Shown here: in pieces, positions 1 to 6,630 of the stretch
Layout of the letters: every line of letters begins with the position of its first letter
Numbering within the stretch: the stretch's first letter is position 1
Assembly (NCBI GenBank): GCA_023418755.1
Contig: JAEZZE010000415.1
Span: 1-13,795, forward strand
Direction of reading: 5' to 3'
DNA: 13,795 nt
Origin: Bacillota bacterium
Lineage (GTDB): Bacteria; Bacillota; Bacilli; Paenibacillales; Paenibacillaceae
Position numbers and translations under genes: made by a program
Notes under the pieces: generated by a model
The model's database searches: none
What the model was told of the DNA's origin: nothing
What the model saw: the letters and a program-made list of their open reading frames with translations, nothing else

Positions 1-267
1 CTGGCCTCGGAGATTATCGTACGCGCCGGGGTGCTGAACGGCCGGGCGCTTGCCGCCGCGGCGATGCTGCTCAGCCCGGACGTGATCGTGGTCGGCGGGG
101 GCGGAGCCTTGGCCGGCGAACGATTGCTGCGTCCGCTGCGCGAGGAGCTGTACCGGCTGCTGCTTCCGGATTTTCGCGAAGGGCTGAAGGTCGCGACGGC
201 GGAGCATAACGACGATGCGGGCATTATCGGAAGCTCGCGGTATGCCGCGCACCGCATCGGAGTTTGA
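1..267 (+). CDS. ROK-family sugar kinase or ROK repressor, C-terminal part (partial, 5' end outside window)
   Basis: The frame is open from the first base to the TGA at 265-267, so only the last 88 residues are present. The fragment has the C-terminal ROK pattern: a helix rich in Ala and Leu, then SPDVIVVGGGGALAGE, then a LRPLREEL helix, and finally NDDAGIIGSS, which corresponds to the conserved DAGLIGAA-type end of glucokinase-like ROK proteins. ROK sugar kinases phosphorylate hexoses with ATP, and ROK repressors share the same C-terminal fold. The DNA-binding or kinase N-terminus is missing, so the two cannot be told apart here. It lies 57 bp upstream of an aldolase gene with no promoter or terminator visible between them, which suggests co-transcription with a sugar-phosphate pathway. 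The family call is fairly secure; the substrate is unknown. Confidence 0.8.
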   Translation: MASEIIVRAGVLNGRALAAAAMLLSPDVIVVGGGGALAGERLLRPLREELYRLLLPDFREGLKVATAEHNDDAGIIGSSRYAAHRIGV

Positions 268-268
268 C

Positions 269-288
269 GGATTGGATTGGAATGGAAT
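269..288 (+). repeat. four tandem pentamers, GGATT x2 then GGAAT x2
   Basis: Two GGATT units are followed directly by two GGAAT units in the short gap between the ROK-family gene and the aldolase gene. No function is evident and it may be chance. Confidence 0.35.
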
Positions 289-324
289 CGACAAATAGAC
301 TTAAAGAATTCGGAGGAATCCTTC

Positions 325-1179
325 ATGGCACTTGTATCGTCGACGCCGCTGCTCCAAGCGGCAAGAGAAGGCGGATATTGCGTCGGGGCGTTTAACGTTC
401 ATACGCTGGAAATGCTCCAGGCGGTCGTCGAAGCGGCGGAGGAGACGAGATCCCCGCTGATCATCCAATCGACCGTAGGAACGGTGAAGCATCTGGGACC
501 GGACTACATCGCGGCGGCGGCCAATGTCGCGGCAGACCGCAGCTCCGTTCCGATCGCGCTTCACCTGGATCACTGCTCCGATTTCGGAACCATCATGCAA
601 TGCATTCGGGCGGGCTATACGTCCGTCATGATCGACGCGTCCCACGATCCGTTCGACAAAAACGTCGAGCAAACCCGCAAAGTCGTCGAGGCGGCTTCCG
701 CCGTAGGCGTTAACGTCGAGGCGGAGCTTGGCCGCGTGGGAGGGGTCGAAGACGACATCGTCGTCGACGAGCGCGACGCGCTGCTGGCCGATCCGGACGA
801 GTGCGCCAAGTTCGTCGAGCTGACGGGCGTGCATACGCTCGCTCCGGCGATCGGAACGGCGCACGGCATCTACAAGGGCGATCCGAACATCGACTTCGGC
901 CGAATCGGACGCATCGCCGCGAAGGTGCCGGTTCCCCTCGTCCTTCACGGAGGCTCCGGCATCCCCGAGGATCAGGTAAGGCGCGCGGTATCTCTGGGCA
1001 TGTCCAAAATGAACGTCGCCACGGAGCTGCGCATCGTTTTCTCCGACGCGATCAAAGAAGTGTTCGCGAAAAATCCGGACGAGAACGATCCGCGGAAATA
1101 CATGGTGCCGGCGAAGCAGGCGCTGAAGGCGGCGGCGATCGAGAAGATGCGCCTGTGCGGCTCGATCGGGAAAGCGTAA
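325..1179 (+). CDS. class II fructose/tagatose-bisphosphate aldolase (ketose-bisphosphate aldolase, GatY/KbaY/FbaA family)
   Basis: This 284-residue zinc aldolase should split a ketose 1,6-bisphosphate into dihydroxyacetone phosphate and glyceraldehyde 3-phosphate in the cytoplasm. Visible landmarks are the HLDH motif, with proton donor D82 and Zn ligand H83; VEAELGRVGG at 131-140; the second Zn ligand H180 in GTAHGIYKG; and the third, H208, in LVLHGGSGIP, followed by the phosphate-binding MNVATE region near 229-234. These positions, as I recall them, coincide with those of E. coli KbaY/GatY, and the length is the same. The ATG at 325 is chosen over an upstream TTG because GGAGG at 312-316 sits 8 bp before it. 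It ends 19 bp before a PfkB-type kinase start, the expected partner enzyme. Fructose and tagatose bisphosphate cannot be separated from sequence alone; an IolJ-like role is also possible. Confidence 0.93.
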   Translation: MALVSSTPLLQAAREGGYCVGAFNVHTLEMLQAVVEAAEETRSPLIIQSTVGTVKHLGPDYIAAAANVAADRSSVPIALHLDHCSDFGTIMQCIRAGYTSVMIDASHDPFDKNVEQTRKVVEAASAVGVNVEAELGRVGGVEDDIVVDERDALLADPDECAKFVELTGVHTLAPAIGTAHGIYKGDPNIDFGRIGRIAAKVPVPLVLHGGSGIPEDQVRRAVSLGMSKMNVATELRIVFSDAIKEVFAKNPDENDPRKYMVPAKQALKAAAIEKMRLCGSIGKA

Positions 1180-1186
1180 GCGAAGC

Positions 1187-1191
1187 GGAGG
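1187..1191 (+). promoter_or_regulatory. Shine-Dalgarno GGAGG that decides the start of the hexose-phosphate kinase
   Basis: GGAGG lies only 1 bp before the ATG at 1193 but 7 bp before the in-frame GTG at 1199. Normal spacing therefore favours GTG 1199 as the initiation codon. Confidence 0.65.
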
Positions 1192-1198
1192 CATGGCG

Positions 1199-2161
1199 GT
1201 GAGGAACCCGATAGCGAATGCCGGAACGACGATTACGACCGTGACGTTAAACGCGGCGATCGACAAAACGTATTACGTCCCCGTCTTCGACAAAGGCAAA
1301 GTGACCCGCGCCGCCAAAGTGGTATCCACGGCGGGGGGCAAGGGGCTGAACGTGGCCAGGGTGCTGAAGCAGCTAGGCCACGCCGAGGTGGCCGCGACCG
1401 GCTTCGCGGGCGGCTATAACGGCCAGTTCATCACGAGCCGGGTGAAGGATGCGGGAATTCGCGCGGAATTTATCGACATTCCGGGCGAGTCCAGGCTGTG
1501 CTTGAATTTTATCGACGGGCGCGACGGATCGTCCACGGAGGTGCTGGAGCCGGGACCGGAAGTCGGCGCGGAGCAGATCGAACGGTTCAAGCGCCGGCTG
1601 CAACTGCTGAGCGCGGAATCGGCGCTGGTCGTCTTCTCCGGCAGTCTGCCCGGAGGAGCCGCTCCGGGGCTCTACGCCGAGCTTATCGCGCTGTCTCGCG
1701 CGGCCGGGGCGGACGTCTTCCTCGATTCGAGCGGAGACGCGCTTGTCCGGGGCGTCTCGGCCCTGCCGTCGTTCATCAAGCCGAACGAGGACGAGATCGT
1801 CTCGCTGTTGCCGGAATCCCGACGGACCGATCTGCGCGAGGGCATTCGCGAGCTGATGGCCCAAGGCATTCCGATCGTGGCGGCAACGCTCGGCGCGGAA
1901 GGAGCCGTCGCCGGAGCGGGCGGACGGATCTACCGCGTCCGCATTCCGAAGCTGGAGACGGTGAATACGGTCGGCAGCGGCGACTCGTTCGTCGCCGGTT
2001 ACGCCTACGGACACGTCCGAGGTTGGCCGGTCGAGGAATGCCTTCGGTACGCCGCGGCGGCGGGCAGCGCCAACGCGCTGTCCGATACGACGGGAGACGT
2101 CAACCCGGCCGAGCACCGAAGGCTGATCCGCGAAATCGCGGTCGAGGAATGGCCGGATTAA
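1199..2161 (+). CDS. 1-phosphofructokinase-family hexose kinase (PfkB/ribokinase fold; FruK/LacC type)
   Basis: This cytoplasmic sugar-phosphate kinase of about 320 residues should use ATP to make a ketose bisphosphate. It opens with TVTLNAAIDKTYYVP, typical of the FruK/LacC branch. It carries PfkB signature 1, TAGGKGLNVARVL, near residues 44-56, and signature 2, NTVGSGDSFVAG, near 256-267, with the catalytic Asp at about 262 and the anion-hole glycines before it. GTG 1199 is preferred; the ATG at 1193 would add two residues but has unusable Shine-Dalgarno spacing. The gene follows the bisphosphate aldolase by 19 bp, so the pair probably performs consecutive steps (ketose phosphate to bisphosphate to triose phosphates). 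Whether the substrate is fructose 1-phosphate, tagatose 6-phosphate or another sugar phosphate is not resolved. Confidence 0.9.
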   Translation: MRNPIANAGTTITTVTLNAAIDKTYYVPVFDKGKVTRAAKVVSTAGGKGLNVARVLKQLGHAEVAATGFAGGYNGQFITSRVKDAGIRAEFIDIPGESRLCLNFIDGRDGSSTEVLEPGPEVGAEQIERFKRRLQLLSAESALVVFSGSLPGGAAPGLYAELIALSRAAGADVFLDSSGDALVRGVSALPSFIKPNEDEIVSLLPESRRTDLREGIRELMAQGIPIVAATLGAEGAVAGAGGRIYRVRIPKLETVNTVGSGDSFVAGYAYGHVRGWPVEECLRYAAAAGSANALSDTTGDVNPAEHRRLIREIAVEEWPD

Positions 2162-2164
2162 TTC

Positions 2165-2191
2165 AAAAAGCCCCGGCGGACGGCCGGCGCT
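2165..2191 (-). terminator. rho-independent terminator for the minus-strand moaDE-moeB transcript
   Basis: Read on the minus strand, AGCGCCGGC and GCCGGGGCT form a 9-position stem with one internal mismatch around a 5-base loop. It is followed directly by a run of T (plus-strand AAAAA at 2165-2169). It lies just past the moeB stop. On the plus strand no T-run follows, so it should work mainly in the minus direction, although the same hairpin may slow convergent transcription from the kinase gene. Confidence 0.65.
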
Positions 2192-2198
2192 CCAACGA

Positions 2199-3245
2199 TT
2201 ATTCGCCCAGAAGCTCGGCGTATACGCGCCGGGCGGTCCGGGCTTCTTCCGTTCCGATGACGAGGGCGCGACCATCCTCGAACAGCACGAACGTGATGTC
2301 GCCCGGAAGATGAAGCCGCAGGGAATAAGCGGTCAGCTCCGGGGTGCCCGCTCTGCCGAGCCGCGGCTCCAGCGCCCGGAGGTCCAGCGAGAGCGGCCTT
2401 CCCGGCAAGATCTGCACGGTGTTGCGCCCGCACAGGGAGACGGTCGCGGCCTCGTCCTCGGCATTCCCCTCCAACGACTCGAAGCGCCGACCGACGCACA
2501 CCGGACAATCGGGATCGCGCGCGCCGCCGACGGCCAGCGATTGCCACTGGCTGCGCCAAAGATCGATCTGCAGCAGCGAGCCGTGCAGAGCGTCGGCGCG
2601 GCCGGACAGCAGCTTGATCGCTTCGATCGCCTGAACGGAAGCGATCGTGTCGACGATCGGAGCGAGCACTCCGGCCGTCTCGCAAGTATCCAGCGCGCCT
2701 CCGGGAGGCATGGAAGGAAACAGGCAGCGAAGGCAGGGCGTCGTGCCGGGTACGACCGTCAGCGTCATGCCGGAGGCGCCGACCGCTCCGCCGTACACCC
2801 AAGGGATGCCGTTCTTGACGCAGTATTCGTTGACCAAATAACGCACGCCGAAGTTGTCGGTGCCGTCCAGCACGATATCGGCCCCGGCCAGCATGCGTTC
2901 CGCGTTGAAAGCGTTCAGATCGGCGACGCGGGGAACGATCTCGATGCCGCCGTTTACGGCGGCAAGCCGCGCGGCCGCGGCGATCGCCTTCGGCGTTCCG
3001 GCCGCCGCGTCCGCCTCGTCGAACAACATCTGGCGCTGGAGATTGCTGCGGTCGACGATGTCGCGATCGATCAGCGTCAGGCTGCCGACGCCCGCCCGCG
3101 CCAGATGATTGGCGATCGCGCAGCCGAGCGCGCCGACCCCGACGATAGCGGCGCGCGCCCGCAGCAGGCGCGCCTGCCCGTCCGCCCCGATCTCGGCGTA
3201 GCAGGCCTGCCTGGCATAGCGCGCATCGAATTGGGCGCCGGTCAT
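2199..3245 (-). CDS. moeB: MoeB/ThiF/HesA-family E1-like adenylyltransferase (molybdopterin-synthase sulfur-carrier activation)
   Basis: This 348-residue protein should adenylate the C-terminal glycine of a MoaD-type sulfur carrier, using ATP, before sulfur transfer. The nucleotide-binding GVGALG lies at 36-41, followed by D60, the SNLQRQ arginine region at 67-72, K86 and D127/D130. Two CxxC pairs, C171/C174 and C247/C250, form the structural zinc site. DTCETAGVLAP at 186-196 carries C188 at the place of the family's conserved cysteine. There is no rhodanese domain; instead about 80 C-terminal residues contain LCGRNTVQI and LFEDGRALVIGT, an extension known in Bacillus MoeB/ThiF proteins. Its ATG overlaps the TGA of the upstream MoaDE gene in an ATGA, so translation is probably coupled. 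ThiF activity on ThiS cannot be excluded, but the neighbours favour MoeB. Confidence 0.9.
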   Translation of the reverse strand: MTGAQFDARYARQACYAEIGADGQARLLRARAAIVGVGALGCAIANHLARAGVGSLTLIDRDIVDRSNLQRQMLFDEADAAAGTPKAIAAAARLAAVNGGIEIVPRVADLNAFNAERMLAGADIVLDGTDNFGVRYLVNEYCVKNGIPWVYGGAVGASGMTLTVVPGTTPCLRCLFPSMPPGGALDTCETAGVLAPIVDTIASVQAIEAIKLLSGRADALHGSLLQIDLWRSQWQSLAVGGARDPDCPVCVGRRFESLEGNAEDEAATVSLCGRNTVQILPGRPLSLDLRALEPRLGRAGTPELTAYSLRLHLPGDITFVLFEDGRALVIGTEEARTARRVYAELLGE

Positions 3246-4021
3246 CTTCCCGATCCCTCCCGATTTCCCGGCGCGTCCGGCGCGGCCAACGGGTCCCAAG
3301 GCCCGAGCTGATGCCCCTTCCATTCCGTTCCGTCCTCGTAAATTTCTTTTTTCCAGATGGGCACGACCTGCTTCAACCGCTCGATCGCGTACCGGCTTGC
3401 CTCGTAGGCGTCCGCCCGGTGCGCGGAGGAAACGGCGATGACGACGCTGATCTCGCCGATGCCGACCGTTCCGATCCGGTGGGAGATCGCGGTCAGCGTT
3501 CCGGGCCAGCGACCGGCGATTTCTGCCCCGATCGCGGAGAGCGAAGCTTCGGCCATCGGCACGTACGCTTCGTATTCGAGCGTGACCGTGCGCTTGCCCG
3601 CCGTATGCTCGCGCGTCGTTCCGACGAAAGCGATGGCGGCGCCGTGATCGGGATGATAGACCGCGGACAGAATTTTCTCGACGTCGAGCGGGCTGTCCGC
3701 GATCAAATAACGCGACTGGGCGGAGCCGGCGGCGGCCGCTTCCGGTTCTTCGGACGCGCCTCCGGATACCGGGGGCAGAAGCGCCAGTTCGTCGGTCCGC
3801 CTGACGGTCGCGGAGTCGTGCGAATAAGCGCGGTTGCATGCCAGAAAGCAGACGGACAGCAGTTCGGTATGCTCCGGATACCGCTCCGCCAGCCGCTGCT
3901 TGATGCGTCCGGCCGTCAACTCCCGCTCCTCCCAATCCGCCTCCAGCGAGCGCAGGCCCAACCGTTCGGCCAGTCCCGCGAATAGTTGTATGTTCCATGC
4001 TGCGTCCATCGTTGAATTCAT
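3242..4021 (-). CDS. MoaD-MoaE fusion, both molybdopterin synthase subunits in one polypeptide
   Basis: The 259-residue product joins a MoaD-like ubiquitin fold (about 8-88) to a MoaE domain (about 103-243). The MoaD part runs from IQLFAGLAERLG to LALLPPVSGG, the canonical end whose last glycine is adenylated and thiocarboxylated. An Ala/Glu-rich linker at 89-102 follows. The MoaE part shows AFVGTTREHT, HRIGTVGIGE with the conserved HR pair at 181-182, and VVPIWKKEIYEDG with the active-site lysines near 224-225. Molybdopterin synthase inserts dithiolene sulfurs into cyclic pyranopterin monophosphate. Because the Gly-Gly is internal, proteolysis after G88 is expected, as reported for mycobacterial MoaX. 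The ATG at 4021 has GGGAG immediately next to it; the in-frame ATG at 4009, 12 bp from GGGAG, is an equally plausible start. It overlaps moeB by 4 bp. Confidence 0.9.
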   Translation of the reverse strand: MNSTMDAAWNIQLFAGLAERLGLRSLEADWEERELTAGRIKQRLAERYPEHTELLSVCFLACNRAYSHDSATVRRTDELALLPPVSGGASEEPEAAAAGSAQSRYLIADSPLDVEKILSAVYHPDHGAAIAFVGTTREHTAGKRTVTLEYEAYVPMAEASLSAIGAEIAGRWPGTLTAISHRIGTVGIGEISVVIAVSSAHRADAYEASRYAIERLKQVVPIWKKEIYEDGTEWKGHQLGPWDPLAAPDAPGNREGSGR

Positions 4022-4049
4022 CTCCCGATTCGATACATTCCCTCAAGCA

Positions 4050-4082
4050 AGCATACCATATCGTTTATGAAAATGTTATGCT
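4050..4082. promoter_or_regulatory. symmetric divergent promoter candidate between moaDE-moeB and moaA
   Basis: An imperfect inverted repeat (AGCATACCA at 4050-4058, TGTTATGCT at 4074-4082; 8 of 9 positions pair) places an extended -10 element of the form TGnTATGCT on each strand. One faces moaA, with its -10 at 4077-4082. The other faces moaDE, with its -10 at 4055-4050 on the minus strand. The -35 regions are poor: ATAACA fits the minus side at 18 bp spacing, and the plus side is weaker. The symmetry could also be an operator. The leaders would be very short, leaving no room for a Moco riboswitch. Confidence 0.45.
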
Positions 4083-4118
4083 AGAAGAACCGAAATCGGA
4101 CGGAAGGAGAGAACGGCA

Positions 4119-5120
4119 ATGGCGGAATTGACGGACAGATTCGGGAGGAAGCATACGTACTTGCGGATTTCCGTGACGGACCGGTGCAACCTGCGCTGTT
4201 TGTACTGCATGCCGGAAGAGGGCATGACGTTCATGGACCAGGAACGTCTGCTTCCTTATGCGCAGATCGTCGAAGTCGCCGCGGCGGCCGTTCGGCTAGG
4301 CATTCGCAAGTTCAGAATTACGGGGGGCGAACCGCTCGTGCGCGCCGGTTTGGAGGAGTTGATCGCGGGCATCTCCGCGCTGCCGGGAGTCGAGGACATC
4401 TCCTTGACCACGAACGGTTTGTTGCTGAAACAGCAGGCGCGCAAGCTCAAGGAAGCCGGGCTCAAGCGGGTCAACGTCAGTCTGGACACGATGGACGACG
4501 TCCGGTTCAAATTCATCGCCCGCCGCGGCGAGTTGAACCGGGTCTGGGAAGGCATCGAAGCGGCGGTCGAGGCCGGGCTGGGGCCGATCAAGCTGAATTG
4601 CGTGCTGCTGAAGGGCGTCAACGAGGACGAAATCGGCCGTTTTCTGAGGCTGTCGACGGAGAGGCCGATCCACGTGCGCTTTATCGAATATATGCCGATC
4701 GGCCATGACGACGCGGGCTGGCGCGACCGCTACCTGCCGTTATCGCGGGTCATCGAGGAGGCCGAACGGCTCGGCTTCCCCTTGGAGCGGGAAGAGGGCC
4801 CGCAAGGCAGCGGTCCGTCGGAAAACTGGCGAATAGCCGGAGGGGCGGGGACGTTCGGGCTGATCCATCCGGTGAGCGATCATTTCTGCAAGAGCTGCAA
4901 TCGGTTGCGGCTGACGGCCGACGGGCACCTCAAGCCTTGTCTGTACTGGATGGACGAATTAAGCGTAAAGCCTGCGCTCGGTTCTCCCGAGGCGATGGAA
5001 CGACTGTTCCTCAAAGCGATGGACGTGAAGCCGGAAAATCACGAGATGGCCGCGGTGCTGGCCGGCAATCCGCTTAGCCACGAGCCGACGGAGCGGCGGA
5101 TGTCGCAGATTGGCGGTTAG
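4119..5120 (+). CDS. moaA: GTP 3',8-cyclase MoaA (radical SAM, molybdenum cofactor biosynthesis step 1)
   Basis: MoaA converts GTP to 3',8-cyclo-GTP using S-adenosylmethionine and two [4Fe-4S] clusters; MoaC, not in this window, completes the step. At 333 residues it has the usual family length. The radical-SAM cluster cysteines are C23, C27 and C30 in DRCNLRCLYC, and the GGEP SAM motif follows near residue 67. The second, substrate-binding cluster is formed by C257, C260 and C274 in a CxxC-x13-C arrangement. The protein ends in RMSQIGG, the conserved C-terminal Gly-Gly of MoaA. The ATG has AAGGAGA at 4104-4110, 8 bp upstream. It is transcribed divergently from moaDE-moeB across a 97-bp gap, so the two arms probably share regulation. 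Confidence 0.97.
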   Translation: MAELTDRFGRKHTYLRISVTDRCNLRCLYCMPEEGMTFMDQERLLPYAQIVEVAAAAVRLGIRKFRITGGEPLVRAGLEELIAGISALPGVEDISLTTNGLLLKQQARKLKEAGLKRVNVSLDTMDDVRFKFIARRGELNRVWEGIEAAVEAGLGPIKLNCVLLKGVNEDEIGRFLRLSTERPIHVRFIEYMPIGHDDAGWRDRYLPLSRVIEEAERLGFPLEREEGPQGSGPSENWRIAGGAGTFGLIHPVSDHFCKSCNRLRLTADGHLKPCLYWMDELSVKPALGSPEAMERLFLKAMDVKPENHEMAAVLAGNPLSHEPTERRMSQIGG

Positions 5121-5130
5121 GAGAGGTCCG

Positions 5131-6567
5131 ATGCCCAAAAACGCAACGTTGACTTTGTTGCATACGAATGATTTGCATAGCCATTTGGAAGAGACCTCGA
5201 AAATCGCCGGCTATATCGCGGAGGTTCGAGGGCGCACCGATCCCGACTCGCTGATCGTCGTCGATTGCGGAGATTTTCTGGACCGGGCGCGGATGGAGAC
5301 GGAGGGAACGATGGCCGCCGTCAACCGGGCCGTTATGGAGCGTATCGGTTACGACGCGGTGCTGCCCGGCAACAACGAAGGATTGAGCTATACGCCGGAG
5401 GAATTGGACCGGATCTTCGCCGGGATGTCCGTCCCGTTCGTGTGCGCGAACATGACGCTCTCCGCCACGGGGCGCCCGCCGGATTGGATGGCGCCTTCCC
5501 TGATGCTGGAAAGAGCGGGTATACGCTTGGGCTTGATCGGCTTGACCGTGCCGTTCCAGGAATACTACGACCTGCTCGGATGGGATGCGGGGGATCCGAT
5601 CGCCGCGCTGAAAGCCGAGGTCGCGAGATTAAGGCCGGAAGCCGACGCGATCGTCGTGCTTTCCCATCTCGGGCTGCGCAACGACGAGGCGATCGCGGCG
5701 GCCGTTCCGGGCGTCGACCTGATTCTCGGGGGGCACACCCATCATCTGCTGGAGACGCCGCTGCTCGCAGGGAGCACCGCGATATGCGCCGCGGGCAAGT
5801 TCGGCGCGTACGTGGGCCATCTGGAGCTCGAATTCGGCGAAGACCGCAAGCTAGCGCGAGTGTCCGGCGGCAGCAAGCCGACCGAAGCGATGCCGCCCAG
5901 CGAGGAGATCGGCCGGCTTGTCGCGGCGCATCGCGAGCGTGCCAAAGACCGGATGGGACGCGCGATCGCCAACCTTCGCGAGCCTCTGACGCTCAGCCAC
6001 GACCGAGAATCGCCTCTCCCGACCTTGCTCTCCGCGGCGATCCGGACGATGACGGGTGCGGAGATCGCGCTCGTGAACGCGGGACAGCTGCTGGAGGGGC
6101 TGCCGGCGGGACTCGTAACGGAAGAGAGGATCCACGCGATCTGTCCGTCTCCGATCAACCCGTGCCTGATGCGGCTTCCCGGCAGCCTCATCCTGAGGTC
6201 GCTAGAAGAAAGCCTGCTTCCGGAATTTCAGGAGCTGGAAATTCGCGGGTTCGGTTTCCGGGGGCGAGTGCTCGGCACGTTGTGCCTGGACGGCCTGGAG
6301 GTGGAGGCGGACCTGTCCCGTCCCCCTTATCGGCGGATCAAGAAGGTCGCCGTAGGCGGAACGGAGATGGACGTTCATCGCGAGTACGCCGTAGGAACGC
6401 TGGATATGTTCACCTTCGGAGTCGGGTATACCGCATTAAAAGAGGGCAGGGACATTCGCTTTTTCCTTCCGGAGTTTATTCGGGACGTTCTGGCCCGCTC
6501 GCTTAACGACGATCGTCTGATCGAACGTTCCAAGGAGCCGAGATGGCGGTATTCCGGCCCGGACTGA
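5131..6567 (+). CDS. cytoplasmic metallophosphoesterase / 5'-nucleotidase family protein (YunD-like)
   Basis: This 478-residue protein has the two domains of the UshA/5'-nucleotidase family. The N-terminal metallophosphoesterase (about 5-230) shows HTNDLHSH (D14, H16), DCGD (D48), GNNE at 80-83, SHLG (H179) and GGHTHH (H202, H204), the di-metal ligands. The C-terminal nucleotidase domain includes GAEIALVNAGQL and INPCLMRLPG. There is no signal peptide, so it should act in the cytoplasm on nucleotides or related phosphoesters; it resembles Bacillus YunD. The usual GNH(E/D) motif reads GNNE, with Asn for the histidine that normally aids catalysis. ATG 5131 is chosen over an upstream TTG inside moaA because AGGAG at 5119-5123 lies 7 bp before it. 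It starts 10 bp after moaA and may be co-transcribed. The exact substrate is unknown. Confidence 0.88.
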   Translation: MPKNATLTLLHTNDLHSHLEETSKIAGYIAEVRGRTDPDSLIVVDCGDFLDRARMETEGTMAAVNRAVMERIGYDAVLPGNNEGLSYTPEELDRIFAGMSVPFVCANMTLSATGRPPDWMAPSLMLERAGIRLGLIGLTVPFQEYYDLLGWDAGDPIAALKAEVARLRPEADAIVVLSHLGLRNDEAIAAAVPGVDLILGGHTHHLLETPLLAGSTAICAAGKFGAYVGHLELEFGEDRKLARVSGGSKPTEAMPPSEEIGRLVAAHRERAKDRMGRAIANLREPLTLSHDRESPLPTLLSAAIRTMTGAEIALVNAGQLLEGLPAGLVTEERIHAICPSPINPCLMRLPGSLILRSLEESLLPEFQELEIRGFGFRGRVLGTLCLDGLEVEADLSRPPYRRIKKVAVGGTEMDVHREYAVGTLDMFTFGVGYTALKEGRDIRFFLPEFIRDVLARSLNDDRLIERSKEPRWRYSGPD

Positions 6568-6630
6568 ACGGCTAGCGACAGCCCTTCGTCTTGGCAAGGT
6601 CAAGGAACCTTAGTTTGGGGAGTGAGACGG

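Noticed and set aside
301..1266. 321-codon open frame on the minus strand across the aldolase gene
   Set aside because: Long antisense frames are common in GC-rich coding DNA. This one is fully covered by a well-supported aldolase and gives an Arg/His-rich product with no recognisable motif.
2310..3311. 333-codon plus-strand open frame opposite moeB
   Set aside because: Low-complexity Arg/Gln/Gly-rich translation with no family motif. It is the reverse of the moeB coding sequence.
4022..4118. Moco riboswitch in the moaA or moaDE leader
   Set aside because: The whole gap is 97 bp and already carries both promoter candidates and ribosome binding sites, which is too small for the riboswitch fold.
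6598..6613. small inverted repeat AAGGT/ACCTT between the nucleotidase gene and uppP
   Set aside because: A 5-bp stem without a T-run is too weak to call a terminator or regulatory hairpin.
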